From assembly GCA_021805275.1 (NCBI GenBank), contig JAJZFQ010000200.1:1-64000 (forward strand): DNA of 64,000 nt, read 5' to 3'. The notes under the pieces were generated by a model. It did no database searches. It saw only the letters and a program-made list of their open reading frames with translations, and was not told where the DNA came from. Made by a program: the position numbers and the translations under genes. The stretch's first letter is position 1, and each line of letters begins with the position of its first letter. Source of the stretch: Pseudomonadota bacterium. GTDB lineage: Bacteria; Pseudomonadota; Gammaproteobacteria; Steroidobacterales; Steroidobacteraceae. Shown here in pieces: positions 31,385 through 38,283 of the stretch.

Positions 31385-32236
31385 GTGGCCCAGGTGCAGG
31401 GACGGTTGCAGGTCGTCGCGACGCCGATCGGCAACCTCGGAGACATCAGCACGCGCACCGTGCGAGCGCTCGAAGGCGCAGACGGCATCGTGGCCGAAGA
31501 CACGCGCCACACGCTCGCGTTGCTGCGCTCGCTCGGGATCGCCCGGCCGCTGATCTCGCTGCACACGCACAACGAGACGCAGCGCGTGCCGCAGCTGCTC
31601 GAGCGCCTCAAGGCCGGCCAGACGCTCGCGCTGGTGAGCGACGCCGGCACCCCGCTGCTGTCGGACCCCGGCTACGAGCTGGTGAGCGCGGCCGCTGGCG
31701 CCGGCATCCCCGTCGAGGCCATTCCCGGGCCGAGCGCCATCACCACGGCCCTCGCCTGCGCCGCGCTGCCGGTCAGCCGCTTCTGCTTCGAGGGATTTCT
31801 GCCGGCGCGCGAGCGGGAGCGGCGCACCCACCTGGCGAGCCTCGCGGGCGAGGAGCGCACGCTGGTGTTCTTCGAGGCGCCGCATCGGATCGCGGCGATG
31901 CTGGCCGACCTCGCAGCCCTCTTCGGCGCCGAGCGCCAGGCCACCGTGGCGCGCGAGCTGACCAAGGCGCACGAGACGCTCTACCGCGGCACCCTCGCAG
32001 AGCTTGCCCAGCGAGCCGCCGAGGACGAGAACGTCCGCCGCGGCGAGCTCACCGTGGTGGTGCAGGGTGCGCCGGTGCGGGCCCACTCGCTCGACGAGGC
32101 GCTGCTGCGCCGGACGGTGGAGCTGCTCCTGAAGGAGCTGCCACCGGGACGTGCCGCGGCCGTGGCGGCCCAGCTGACCGGCGCAAGCCGCAGCGCCGCG
32201 TACGACATCGCCCTGCAGCACGCCAAGACGCGCTGA
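31385..32236 (+). CDS. rsmI: 16S rRNA 2'-O-ribose C1402 methyltransferase RsmI
   Basis: RsmI methylates the ribose of C1402 in 16S rRNA. The protein is 283 aa from a GTG at 31385 (E. coli 286). Tetrapyrrole-methylase-fold motifs are 'VVATPIGNLGDIS', 'VAEDTRHTLALL', 'LVSDAGTPLLSDPGYEL' and 'IPGPSAITTALAC'. TATAGT overlaps the GTG; if it is the -10, translation would begin at a GTG nine bases later with a leaderless mRNA, so the start is uncertain by a few codons. Confidence 0.95.
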   Translation: MAQVQGRLQVVATPIGNLGDISTRTVRALEGADGIVAEDTRHTLALLRSLGIARPLISLHTHNETQRVPQLLERLKAGQTLALVSDAGTPLLSDPGYELVSAAAGAGIPVEAIPGPSAITTALACAALPVSRFCFEGFLPARERERRTHLASLAGEERTLVFFEAPHRIAAMLADLAALFGAERQATVARELTKAHETLYRGTLAELAQRAAEDENVRRGELTVVVQGAPVRAHSLDEALLRRTVELLLKELPPGRAAAVAAQLTGASRSAAYDIALQHAKTR

Positions 32237-32253
32237 GGCGCGCGCGGCGCGCC
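32237..32253. terminator. Hairpin between convergent rsmI and rnpB
   Basis: GGCGCGC and GCGCGCC form a perfect 7-bp stem with a 3-base loop directly after the rsmI stop. It also lies 13 bases past the likely 3' end of rnpB. No T-run is visible on the rsmI side; the rnpB side has only CTTTG before it. Confidence 0.4.
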
Positions 32254-32266
32254 GGCCGGAGGATCA

Positions 32267-32743
32267 AAGGGGGAGCCGGCCTGTAAGCCGGGTTCTGTCA
32301 CGAGCGAGCGCCCCGGTCGAGGCGGACTCCCGCGCGGCAATCATTCCTCTACGATCCACGTCGCCGTGGACCTCTAGCGGCCTACCCGGAAGCGCGCGCG
32401 GATCGGCGCCGCGGAACCGGTTTCCCGGGCCCGCTGCTTCCCTATTTGGCCTTGCTCCAGGTGGGGTTTGCCGTGCCAGCTCTGTTGCCAGAGCCGCGGT
32501 GCGCTCTTACCGCACCGTTTCACCCTTGCCGTCCCCGCATCCGGACCCGATGGGTCTTGGACGGGGGCTTGGGCGGTCTACTCTCTGTTGCACTTTCCGT
32601 GAGCGCTGCGCGGGTGAAGCTTGCGCCTCCTCCCACACGTGGCCCCCCAGGCGTTACCTGGCACCCTGATCCGCCGGAGCCCGGACTTTCCTCCCCCCCG
32701 GCCCAGTAACGGGACGGGGCAGCGATTGCCCGGCCGGCTCCCC
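32267..32743 (-). ncRNA. rnpB: RNase P RNA (class A)
   Basis: This is the catalytic RNA that matures tRNA 5' ends. Read on the minus strand it has the universal blocks: GAGGAAAGTCCGGGCTCC near the 5' end, CAGGGTGCCAGGTAACG, GTGCAACAGAGAG, AAGGGTGAAA with GGTGCGGTAAGAGCGCACCG, AGCAAGGCCAAATAG, and GACAGAACCCGGCTTA near the 3' end. The 5' GGGGAGCCGGCC pairs with the 3' GGCCGGCTCCCC as P1, which sets the ends. At about 477 nt it is larger than E. coli M1 RNA (377 nt); extra length is in GC-rich peripheral helices. Location near mraZ and rsmI is typical for Pseudomonas-like genomes. Ends are within a few bases. Confidence 0.95.
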
Positions 32744-32787
32744 GGAACTTGAATAGCAGAACGCGGGGCCGCCTGCAAAGATTCCGG

Positions 32788-33204
32788 TCATTTCACCACC
32801 CGCAGCTGCGGCCGCTTGACGCCGCCGCCGTCCTCGATCGGGGCCGGCTTGGGCCCCGGGGGCTCGGGCGGCTCCGGCCCCCCGGCGTCCTGATCGGGGA
32901 ACATCATGCCCTCGCCGGTCTCGCGGGCGTACACGCCCATCACCGCGCTCACCGGGAAGCGCACGTGGTGGATGACCCCGGCGAAGCGGGCGTCGAATTC
33001 AACGCTGTCGTTGTCGATCTTCAGCCGCTGCGTCGCCGAGTAGCTCAGGTTCAAGACCAGCTTGCCGTCCTGCGCGTAGGCGTGCGGGACGTCCTCCCCG
33101 GCGCGCTCGGCAGCGACGATCACATGCGGGGTGCAACCGCTATCGGTGATCCACTGATGCATGGCACGCAGCAGGTACGGCCGCTTGGGAGGGGCTTTGA
33201 GCAT
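32788..33204 (-). CDS. sspB: ClpXP adaptor / stringent starvation protein SspB
   Basis: SspB delivers ssrA-tagged proteins from stalled ribosomes to ClpXP. The 138-aa protein has the substrate-binding domain in the first ~110 residues ('KRPYLLRAMHQWITDSGCTPH', 'FSARFAGV'-like 'FDARFAGVIHHVRFPV'). A flexible Pro/Gly-rich linker follows, ending in RPQLRVVK (131-138), the XB motif that binds ClpX. It follows sspA by ten bases. Confidence 0.95.
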   Translation of the reverse strand: MLKAPPKRPYLLRAMHQWITDSGCTPHVIVAAERAGEDVPHAYAQDGKLVLNLSYSATQRLKIDNDSVEFDARFAGVIHHVRFPVSAVMGVYARETGEGMMFPDQDAGGPEPPEPPGPKPAPIEDGGGVKRPQLRVVK

Positions 33205-33214
33205 CCAGGACTCG

Positions 33215-33835
33215 CTAGCGGCGCATCGCGCGTTCCGCTTCCGACAGCGCCCGCGCGAACGCCGGCCTGGCGAACAGGCGGCTGGCGTACTTGGCGACGG
33301 ACTGGGCCTTCAGCGGCAACTCGATCTGCAGGTGGGGGAGGCGCCAGAGAACGGGCGCGAGGGTCGCATCCACCAGCGAAAACTCATCGGAGAGGAAGAA
33401 AGGCTTCAACTGGAACAGCTCGACCCCCTGCACGATCGTGTCGAGGAGCATCTTCCTCAGCCGCGGCAGTTGCCGCCGATCCTCCTCCCGCTCGATCTCC
33501 CCGACCAGACTGTACCAGTCACGCTCTAGGCGATAAAGCGCCAGGCGGAACTGCGCCCGGGTGACCGGATCGACCGGCATCAGCGGCGGGTGTGGAAAGC
33601 GCTCATCGAGGTACTCGATGATGATCCGCGAGTCATACAGGACCAGATCCCGGTCCACCAGGGTCGGTAGCGAATGGTAGGGATTCAGGTCGAGCAGGTC
33701 CTCCGGCAGGCTTCCGGGCTCGACGCTGACGATGTCGGGATCGATGCCCTTCTCGGCCAGTACGATCCGGGTGCGATGGCTCCAGGGATCTGCCGGCGCC
33801 GAGAACAGCGTCATGATGGATCGTCTGCTCGACAC
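33215..33835 (-). CDS. sspA: Stringent starvation protein A (RNAP-associated)
   Basis: SspA has a glutathione-S-transferase fold but binds RNA polymerase and acts in stress and stationary phase. I chose the GTG at 33835 (206 aa) because it has GGGAG 7 to 11 bases upstream and gives 'MSSRRSIMTLFSA', parallel to E. coli '..NKRSVMTLFSG'; the ATG at 33814 lacks a clear ribosome site. Conserved blocks are 'IVLAEKGIDPDIV', 'DLNPYHSLPTLVDRDL' and 'IIEYLDERFPHPPLMPV'. It is probably expressed with petBC. Confidence 0.95.
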   Translation of the reverse strand: MSSRRSIMTLFSAPADPWSHRTRIVLAEKGIDPDIVSVEPGSLPEDLLDLNPYHSLPTLVDRDLVLYDSRIIIEYLDERFPHPPLMPVDPVTRAQFRLALYRLERDWYSLVGEIEREEDRRQLPRLRKMLLDTIVQGVELFQLKPFFLSDEFSLVDATLAPVLWRLPHLQIELPLKAQSVAKYASRLFARPAFARALSEAERAMRR

Positions 33836-33910
33836 GATAGCGCTCCCGCCGGCCTGCCGGCGTCCCGGTGATCTTACCGCACCGGGAGGCTTCCGCTGCC
33901 CGCCGACGCG

Positions 33911-33929
33911 CCGCCGGCGCGCCCGGCGG
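33911..33929 (-). terminator. GC hairpin between petC and sspA
   Basis: CCGCCGG and CCGGCGG make a perfect 7-bp stem with a 5-base loop, 21 bp past the petC stop. No T-run follows. It may limit read-through from petBC into sspAB or act as an mRNA-stability stem. Confidence 0.3.
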
Positions 33930-33950
33930 CATCGCCTCCGTGCCGATCCG

Positions 33951-34742
33951 CTAGCGCACGTCCTTCCAATACTCGCGCTTCAGCAGCAGAGCAATCCAGG
34001 TGAACCCGATCAGGAACAGGATGACCCACACGCCGATGCGGTGCCGCTCGGCGCGCTGCGGATCGCTCACGTAGTAGAGAAAATTGATCGTGTCGCGCAC
34101 GAACTGATCGAACTGCTGCGGCGTCATGCTGCCGGTGGAGATCTGGCGAAAATGCTCGAACACCTTGCGCTTGATGGTGCTGCCGTGGGGCCCCGGTTCA
34201 TCGACCGTCCGGTAGACGGCGACCTTCAGGCCCTCGAGCGAGGCGAGTATGTCCGGCATCGCCACGGACGGGTACACCAGGTTGTTCGTCCCGGTCGCGC
34301 GCCCCGAATCGACGTAGAAGGTCTTCAGGTAGCGATACAGGTAGTTCGTGCCGCGGGCACGCGCGATCAGCGAGAGGTCCGGCGGCTGCTTGCCGAACCA
34401 CTTCTCCGCATCGGCGGTCATCGGCGAGGTGATGTAGTCCTGGGGGGTCTCGCCTGGGGGGATCAGGTCCTTCTTCAGCATCTGCGGCGGGATCGCCAGA
34501 TCCTTGCCGAGGCGGCTCCAGCGCTCGTAGCCGAGCGAATGGCAGCCCAGGCAGTAGCCGACGAAGTCCCGCGCACCGCGCTGCAGCGAAGCCCGGTCGC
34601 TCACCGTGGCATGCGCCTGCCAGCTCTCCCAGTGCGACCCGAACGTCGCGCCCGGCTCGGCCGCCCGCGCAAGCGGTCCCATCGCGCCCGCCAGCACCGC
34701 TGCGAGCAGCGCCGCCACCCAGCGGTATCCGTTAGTGCGCAT
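33951..34742 (-). CDS. petC: Ubiquinol--cytochrome c reductase, cytochrome c1
   Basis: Cytochrome c1 carries electrons from the Rieske protein to soluble or membrane cytochrome c in complex III. The 263-aa protein has a Sec signal peptide (cleavage near 'ARAAEPG'), a heme-c site CLGCH, a candidate axial Met in 'SVAMPDILA', and a C-terminal anchor helix ('IGVWVILFLIGFTWIALLL'). The start overlaps the petB 3' end by 11 bp, indicating co-translation. Confidence 0.96.
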   Translation of the reverse strand: MRTNGYRWVAALLAAVLAGAMGPLARAAEPGATFGSHWESWQAHATVSDRASLQRGARDFVGYCLGCHSLGYERWSRLGKDLAIPPQMLKKDLIPPGETPQDYITSPMTADAEKWFGKQPPDLSLIARARGTNYLYRYLKTFYVDSGRATGTNNLVYPSVAMPDILASLEGLKVAVYRTVDEPGPHGSTIKRKVFEHFRQISTGSMTPQQFDQFVRDTINFLYYVSDPQRAERHRIGVWVILFLIGFTWIALLLKREYWKDVR

Positions 34743-36003
34743 GGTAGACCACCCTCTCCGGCACGGGCTTGACCTGCTCCCATCGCGTGTAGAAGGGCAT
34801 CAGCCAGAAGAAGGCGAAGTACCCGATGGCGAAGACGCGGGCCAGGATGACGTACAGCGGCTCGACCGGCTGCATGCCCAGATAGCCGAGACCGACGAAG
34901 GACACCACGAACACCGCCAGCGCCACGCGCGACATCCAGCCCTTGTAGCGCATCGACTTCACCGGTGAGCGGTCGAGCCAGGGCAGCAGGAACAGCGAGA
35001 TCAGCGCCATGACCAGCAGCAAAGCGCCGAGCCCCTTGCTCGGGACGGCCCGCAGGATGGCGTAGAACGGCGTGAAGTACCACACCGGATGGATCTCAGC
35101 GGGCGTGGAGAGCGGATTGGCGGGTGTGAAGTTCGCCTTCTCCAGGAACAGCCCGTGGAAGGTCGGGATGAAGAACACCACCAGCGCGAACAGGATGAAG
35201 AACACCCCGACCCCGAAGATATCCTTGACCGTGTAGTAGGGGTGGAACGGGATGCCGTCGAGCGGCTTGCCGTTCGGGCCCAGCCGGTCGCGGATCTCGA
35301 TGCCGTCGGGGTTGTTCGAGCCCACCTGGTGCAACGCGACCAGGTGCAGCACCACGAGCAGCAGCAGCACGATCGGCACGGCCGCCACGTGCAGCGCGAA
35401 CAGGCGATTCAGCGTCGCCCCGGAGATGCCGTAGTCGCCCCGGATCCACTGCGTGAGCGCCGGCCCGACGCCCGGGATAGTGCCGAACAGGTTGATGATG
35501 ACCTGTGCGCCCCAGAAGGACATGTTGCCCCACGGCAGCACGTAGCCCATGAACGCCTCGGCCATCAGCGCCAGGTACACCACCATGCCGATCAGCCACA
35601 GCAGCTCGCGCGGCTGGCGGTACGAACCGTACAGTATGCCGCGGAACATGTGCAGGTAGACGACGATGAAGAAGAACGAGGCGCCCGTGGAGTGCATGTA
35701 GCGGATCAGCCACCCCCACTGCACTTCGCGCATGATGAACTGCACCGAGCCAAACGCCGCGGCGGCGCTCGGCTTGTAGTACATCGTGAGGAAGATGCCG
35801 GTACCGATCTGCATCACCAGCACCAGCATGGCCAGCGAGCCGAAGAAGTACCAGAAGTTGAAGTTCTTGGGCGCGAAGTAGCCCGTCAGCTCGTGGGATA
35901 TAAACGAATCGACCGGCATGCGCCGGTTGATCCATGCCCACACGCCGCGCTTGGCGGCCGCGGGTTCCCCGGCTCGGGGCGAATCAGGACTCTGCGCGCT
36001 CAT
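34732..36003 (-). CDS. petB: Ubiquinol--cytochrome c reductase, cytochrome b
   Basis: Cytochrome b is the membrane core of complex III with the two b hemes and the quinol sites. The 423-aa protein has eight TM helices. The heme His pairs lie in helices B and D ('WLIRYMHSTGASFF', 'LNRLFALHVAAVPI'), and the Qo-site PEWY motif appears as PVWY ('IHPVWYFTPFYAIL'). AGGAG precedes the ATG. Unusually, no Rieske gene (petA) precedes it; an 18-codon leader ORF does. Confidence 0.96.
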   Translation of the reverse strand: MSAQSPDSPRAGEPAAAKRGVWAWINRRMPVDSFISHELTGYFAPKNFNFWYFFGSLAMLVLVMQIGTGIFLTMYYKPSAAAAFGSVQFIMREVQWGWLIRYMHSTGASFFFIVVYLHMFRGILYGSYRQPRELLWLIGMVVYLALMAEAFMGYVLPWGNMSFWGAQVIINLFGTIPGVGPALTQWIRGDYGISGATLNRLFALHVAAVPIVLLLLVVLHLVALHQVGSNNPDGIEIRDRLGPNGKPLDGIPFHPYYTVKDIFGVGVFFILFALVVFFIPTFHGLFLEKANFTPANPLSTPAEIHPVWYFTPFYAILRAVPSKGLGALLLVMALISLFLLPWLDRSPVKSMRYKGWMSRVALAVFVVSFVGLGYLGMQPVEPLYVILARVFAIGYFAFFWLMPFYTRWEQVKPVPERVVYHAH

Positions 36004-36059
36004 CAGGCACTCCTCTCAGGGCGTGCCGCCACGCCGGCACCCATCACGCATTCGGTCAT
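36003..36059 (-). CDS. Putative 18-aa leader peptide coupled to petB
   Basis: An ATG at 36059 with a strong GGGAGG site eight bases upstream encodes 18 residues (MTECVMGAGVAARPERSA). Its TGA shares a base with the petB ATG (TGATG), the usual form of translational coupling. It resembles no Rieske C-terminus and is too short for family assignment. It may regulate petBC translation or be what remains after loss of petA. Seen: ribosome site, ORF and overlap; function is inferred. Confidence 0.45.
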   Translation of the reverse strand: MTECVMGAGVAARPERSA

Positions 36060-36171
36060 CGGAAGAACCTCCCAATTTCCGCACGGTTGCACCCGGCGCT
36101 GCGCTGCGCCCGCATTGTTCTTGCACCACGACGAACCACTCGGGCAGTTTCCGCTCATCGGGGGTCGGTGC

Positions 36172-36177
36172 ATTATA
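36172..36177 (-). promoter_or_regulatory. Candidate -10 (TATAAT) for petBC
   Basis: A perfect TATAAT on the minus strand lies about 170 bp before petB. No good -35 stands 16-18 bp upstream. It would give a leader of ~160 nt containing the 18-codon ORF. The rest of the 302-bp gap between petB and the divergent protease gene shows no gene. Confidence 0.5.
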
Positions 36178-36305
36178 CACAAACGAATGCCGCTGGCTGC
36201 CGCTGCCCGCGGCGGCTTGTACGGATGGGCGGCCGCGCCAATCTGCGGTACCCGCCCGCGGGGCGAGACGGACGGACACGGGACATCGAACGGAGCGCAC
36301 GAGAC

Positions 36306-37463
36306 ATGCTGCAGAAATTGGGCCGGGGCCTGACTTTCATCGCCGGTTCCGTGGTGGGCGGGCTGGCGCTCGCCTTCGTGATCGTGGCCCTGCACCCGAG
36401 CCTGATCCGCCCGCACGGTCCCGCCCCGGCGGCGGCCGGTCCCGCCCCGGCCCGCGCCGCGCCGGCCCCGACGGAACGCGAGCCGCCGGTGGTCAGCTAT
36501 GCCGGCGCGGTCGAGCGTGCCGCGCCCGCAGTGGTGAACATCTACACCGCCCGGGTGGTGACCGAGCAGGTCAATCCCTTCCCGTTCGCCAATTTCGGCG
36601 ACCTGTTTGGCAACGTCCTGCCGCTGTACCGCCAGCGCATCGAGCGCACCCTAGGCTCCGGCGTGATCGTCGATGCGCAGGGCCACATCGTCACGAACTA
36701 TCACGTCATCGCGAACGCCCAGGCGATCCGCGTGCAGCTGGCCGACGGGCGCATCGCCACCCCGCGCGTCGTCGGGGTCGATCCGGACACCGACCTGGCG
36801 GTCCTGCAGATCAACCTGCCGCACCTGCCGGTGATCTCCTTCGGACAGTCCAGCCAGGTACGCGTCGGTGACGTCGCGCTCGCGATCGGCAACCCGCTCG
36901 GCCTCTCGCAGACGGTGACCAACGGCATCGTCAGCGCCACGGGACGCGAGGAGCTCGGCATCTCGGCATTCGATGACTTCATCCAGACCGATGCGCCGAT
37001 CAATTTCGGCAACTCCGGCGGTGCGCTCATCAACTCCAACGGTCAGCTGATCGGCATCAACACCGCGATCGTCGCGAAGAACCTCGGCGTGGAGGGCATC
37101 GGGTTCGCCATTCCGGTCGACATGGTGCGTGGCGTGCTGCACGACATCATCAAGTACGGCAAGGTGATCCGCGGCTGGATTGGTATCGTGCCGGAGGACC
37201 TCTCCGCGGCCCAGGCGCACCAGGCCGGGCTGGCGCGCGCCGGCGTGGTCATCGCCAATATGTACGTCGGCAGCCCCGCACAGCAGGCGGGCCTGAAACC
37301 CGGGGACCTCCTGCTCAAGCTCGGCGGCGTGCCGGTGCGCACGGCCGAGGGGGCGCGCGTGCAAATCGCCCGCCGCAAGCCCGGCTCGAGCCTGCGGGTG
37401 CAGGTGCTGCGCGGCACGAGCAAGCTGACCATCACGGTGCCGGTGAAAGAGCAGCCGAACTGA
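36306..37463 (+). CDS. DegS/AlgW-type periplasmic serine protease
   Basis: DegS-family proteases sense misfolded outer-membrane proteins and cleave the anti-sigma factor of sigmaE. The ATG at 36306 gives 385 aa with one N-terminal TM anchor (~10-30), an Ala/Pro linker (~36-60), a trypsin-like domain and a single C-terminal PDZ domain (~285-380). The triad is H133 ('NYHVIANA'), D163 ('DTDLAVL') and S237 ('GNSGGAL'). One PDZ domain plus a membrane anchor favours DegS/AlgW over DegP/DegQ. No rseA/rpoE genes are in the window. Confidence 0.9.
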   Translation: MLQKLGRGLTFIAGSVVGGLALAFVIVALHPSLIRPHGPAPAAAGPAPARAAPAPTEREPPVVSYAGAVERAAPAVVNIYTARVVTEQVNPFPFANFGDLFGNVLPLYRQRIERTLGSGVIVDAQGHIVTNYHVIANAQAIRVQLADGRIATPRVVGVDPDTDLAVLQINLPHLPVISFGQSSQVRVGDVALAIGNPLGLSQTVTNGIVSATGREELGISAFDDFIQTDAPINFGNSGGALINSNGQLIGINTAIVAKNLGVEGIGFAIPVDMVRGVLHDIIKYGKVIRGWIGIVPEDLSAAQAHQAGLARAGVVIANMYVGSPAQQAGLKPGDLLLKLGGVPVRTAEGARVQIARRKPGSSLRVQVLRGTSKLTITVPVKEQPN

Positions 37464-37518
37464 GCCGCGCGCGGCGTGCGGTACCATCGGGGTCTCTCCA
37501 GGGACTGAAGGACGGCGC

Positions 37519-38229
37519 ATGAACACGGTACAGATCCGCAGATTCGCGACCCGGGCCGAGCTCGATGCGGCACTCGCCGCGCGGCTCGAGCAGGCGATCA
37601 CGGCCGCAGCGGCAAGCGGCGGCGGCGCAATCATGCTCTCCGGCGGCCACACGCCGCTGCCGGCCTATCGGCAGCTCGCCGCGCGCCTGCGCCATTCGGG
37701 CGTGGCGCTGCACGGCAAGCTGCACATCCTCTTTTCCGATGACCGCTACGTGCCGGCCGACTCCGAGGCGAGCAACTATCACGCCTCCCGGCCGCTGCTC
37801 GATGCACTCGCCCTGCCCGAGGCGCAGGTGCTGCGCGTGCGCACCGAGCTGCCCCTCGAGCAGGCCGCCCTCGATTACGAGGCGCGCCTGCGCGCGCTGC
37901 TCGCGCAGGGCGCCACGGTCAGCCTCGGCATGCTCGGCCTCGGCGCCGACGGGCACACCGCCTCCCTCTTCCGCAGCGCGGACCTGACGCGCGCACGCGG
38001 TCGCCTGGCGCTCGCGGTGAGCCGGCCCGACGGCCTGTCCGGCGTGAGCGTCACGCCGGAGTTCATCGCGCACATCCCCGAGCCGCTGTTCGTGATCGCC
38101 GGCACCGGCAAGGAGGCAGCCATCGCCGGACTCGAGCGTGGCGAGCCGGACGTCATCGCCGTGCAGGCCGTGCAGGCCTGTCCGCGCTGCGCGGTGTGGG
38201 TGGAGCAAGCCGCCGAGCAGGGCGCCTGA
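37519..38229 (+). CDS. pgl: 6-phosphogluconolactonase
   Basis: Pgl hydrolyses 6-phosphogluconolactone in the oxidative pentose-phosphate (or Entner-Doudoroff) pathway. The 236-aa protein is of the DevB/NagB-like type. Signatures are 'IMLSGGHTPLPAYRQLA', 'ILFSDDRYVP' and 'LGLGADGHTASLF'. AAGGAC precedes the ATG. Unusually it follows the DegS-type gene by 55 bp and is not beside zwf or edd. Confidence 0.94.
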   Translation: MNTVQIRRFATRAELDAALAARLEQAITAAAASGGGAIMLSGGHTPLPAYRQLAARLRHSGVALHGKLHILFSDDRYVPADSEASNYHASRPLLDALALPEAQVLRVRTELPLEQAALDYEARLRALLAQGATVSLGMLGLGADGHTASLFRSADLTRARGRLALAVSRPDGLSGVSVTPEFIAHIPEPLFVIAGTGKEAAIAGLERGEPDVIAVQAVQACPRCAVWVEQAAEQGA

Positions 38230-38241
38230 GCGCACCGACGG

Positions 38242-38272
38242 CGGGAGCGGCGGCGTGCGCCGGCCGCTCCCG
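38242..38272. terminator. Bidirectional terminator between pgl and the M16 peptidase gene
   Basis: CGGGAGCGGC and GCCGCTCCCG form a perfect 10-bp stem with an 11-base loop in the 54-bp gap between convergent genes. This is the strongest hairpin of the window's junctions. A T-run is lacking. Confidence 0.55.
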
Positions 38273-38283
38273 TGGGCGTTGCG

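Noticed and set aside
32446..32709. Open reading frame on the plus strand within 32267-32743
   Set aside because: The region is RNase P RNA on the other strand; the conserved RNA blocks explain the sequence.
33814..33814. ATG as start of sspA
   Set aside because: The GTG at 33835 has a GGGAG site and preserves the conserved residues before MTLFS.
36016..36300. Possible Rieske remnant upstream of petB
   Set aside because: I read both minus-strand frames in this gap; neither has the CTHLGC/CPCHGS cluster motifs or a recognisable TAT signal, so there is no degenerate petA.
35934..36305. N-terminal extension of the DegS-type protease
   Set aside because: The frame is open upstream into petB but lacks homology; the ATG at 36306 precedes a good membrane anchor.
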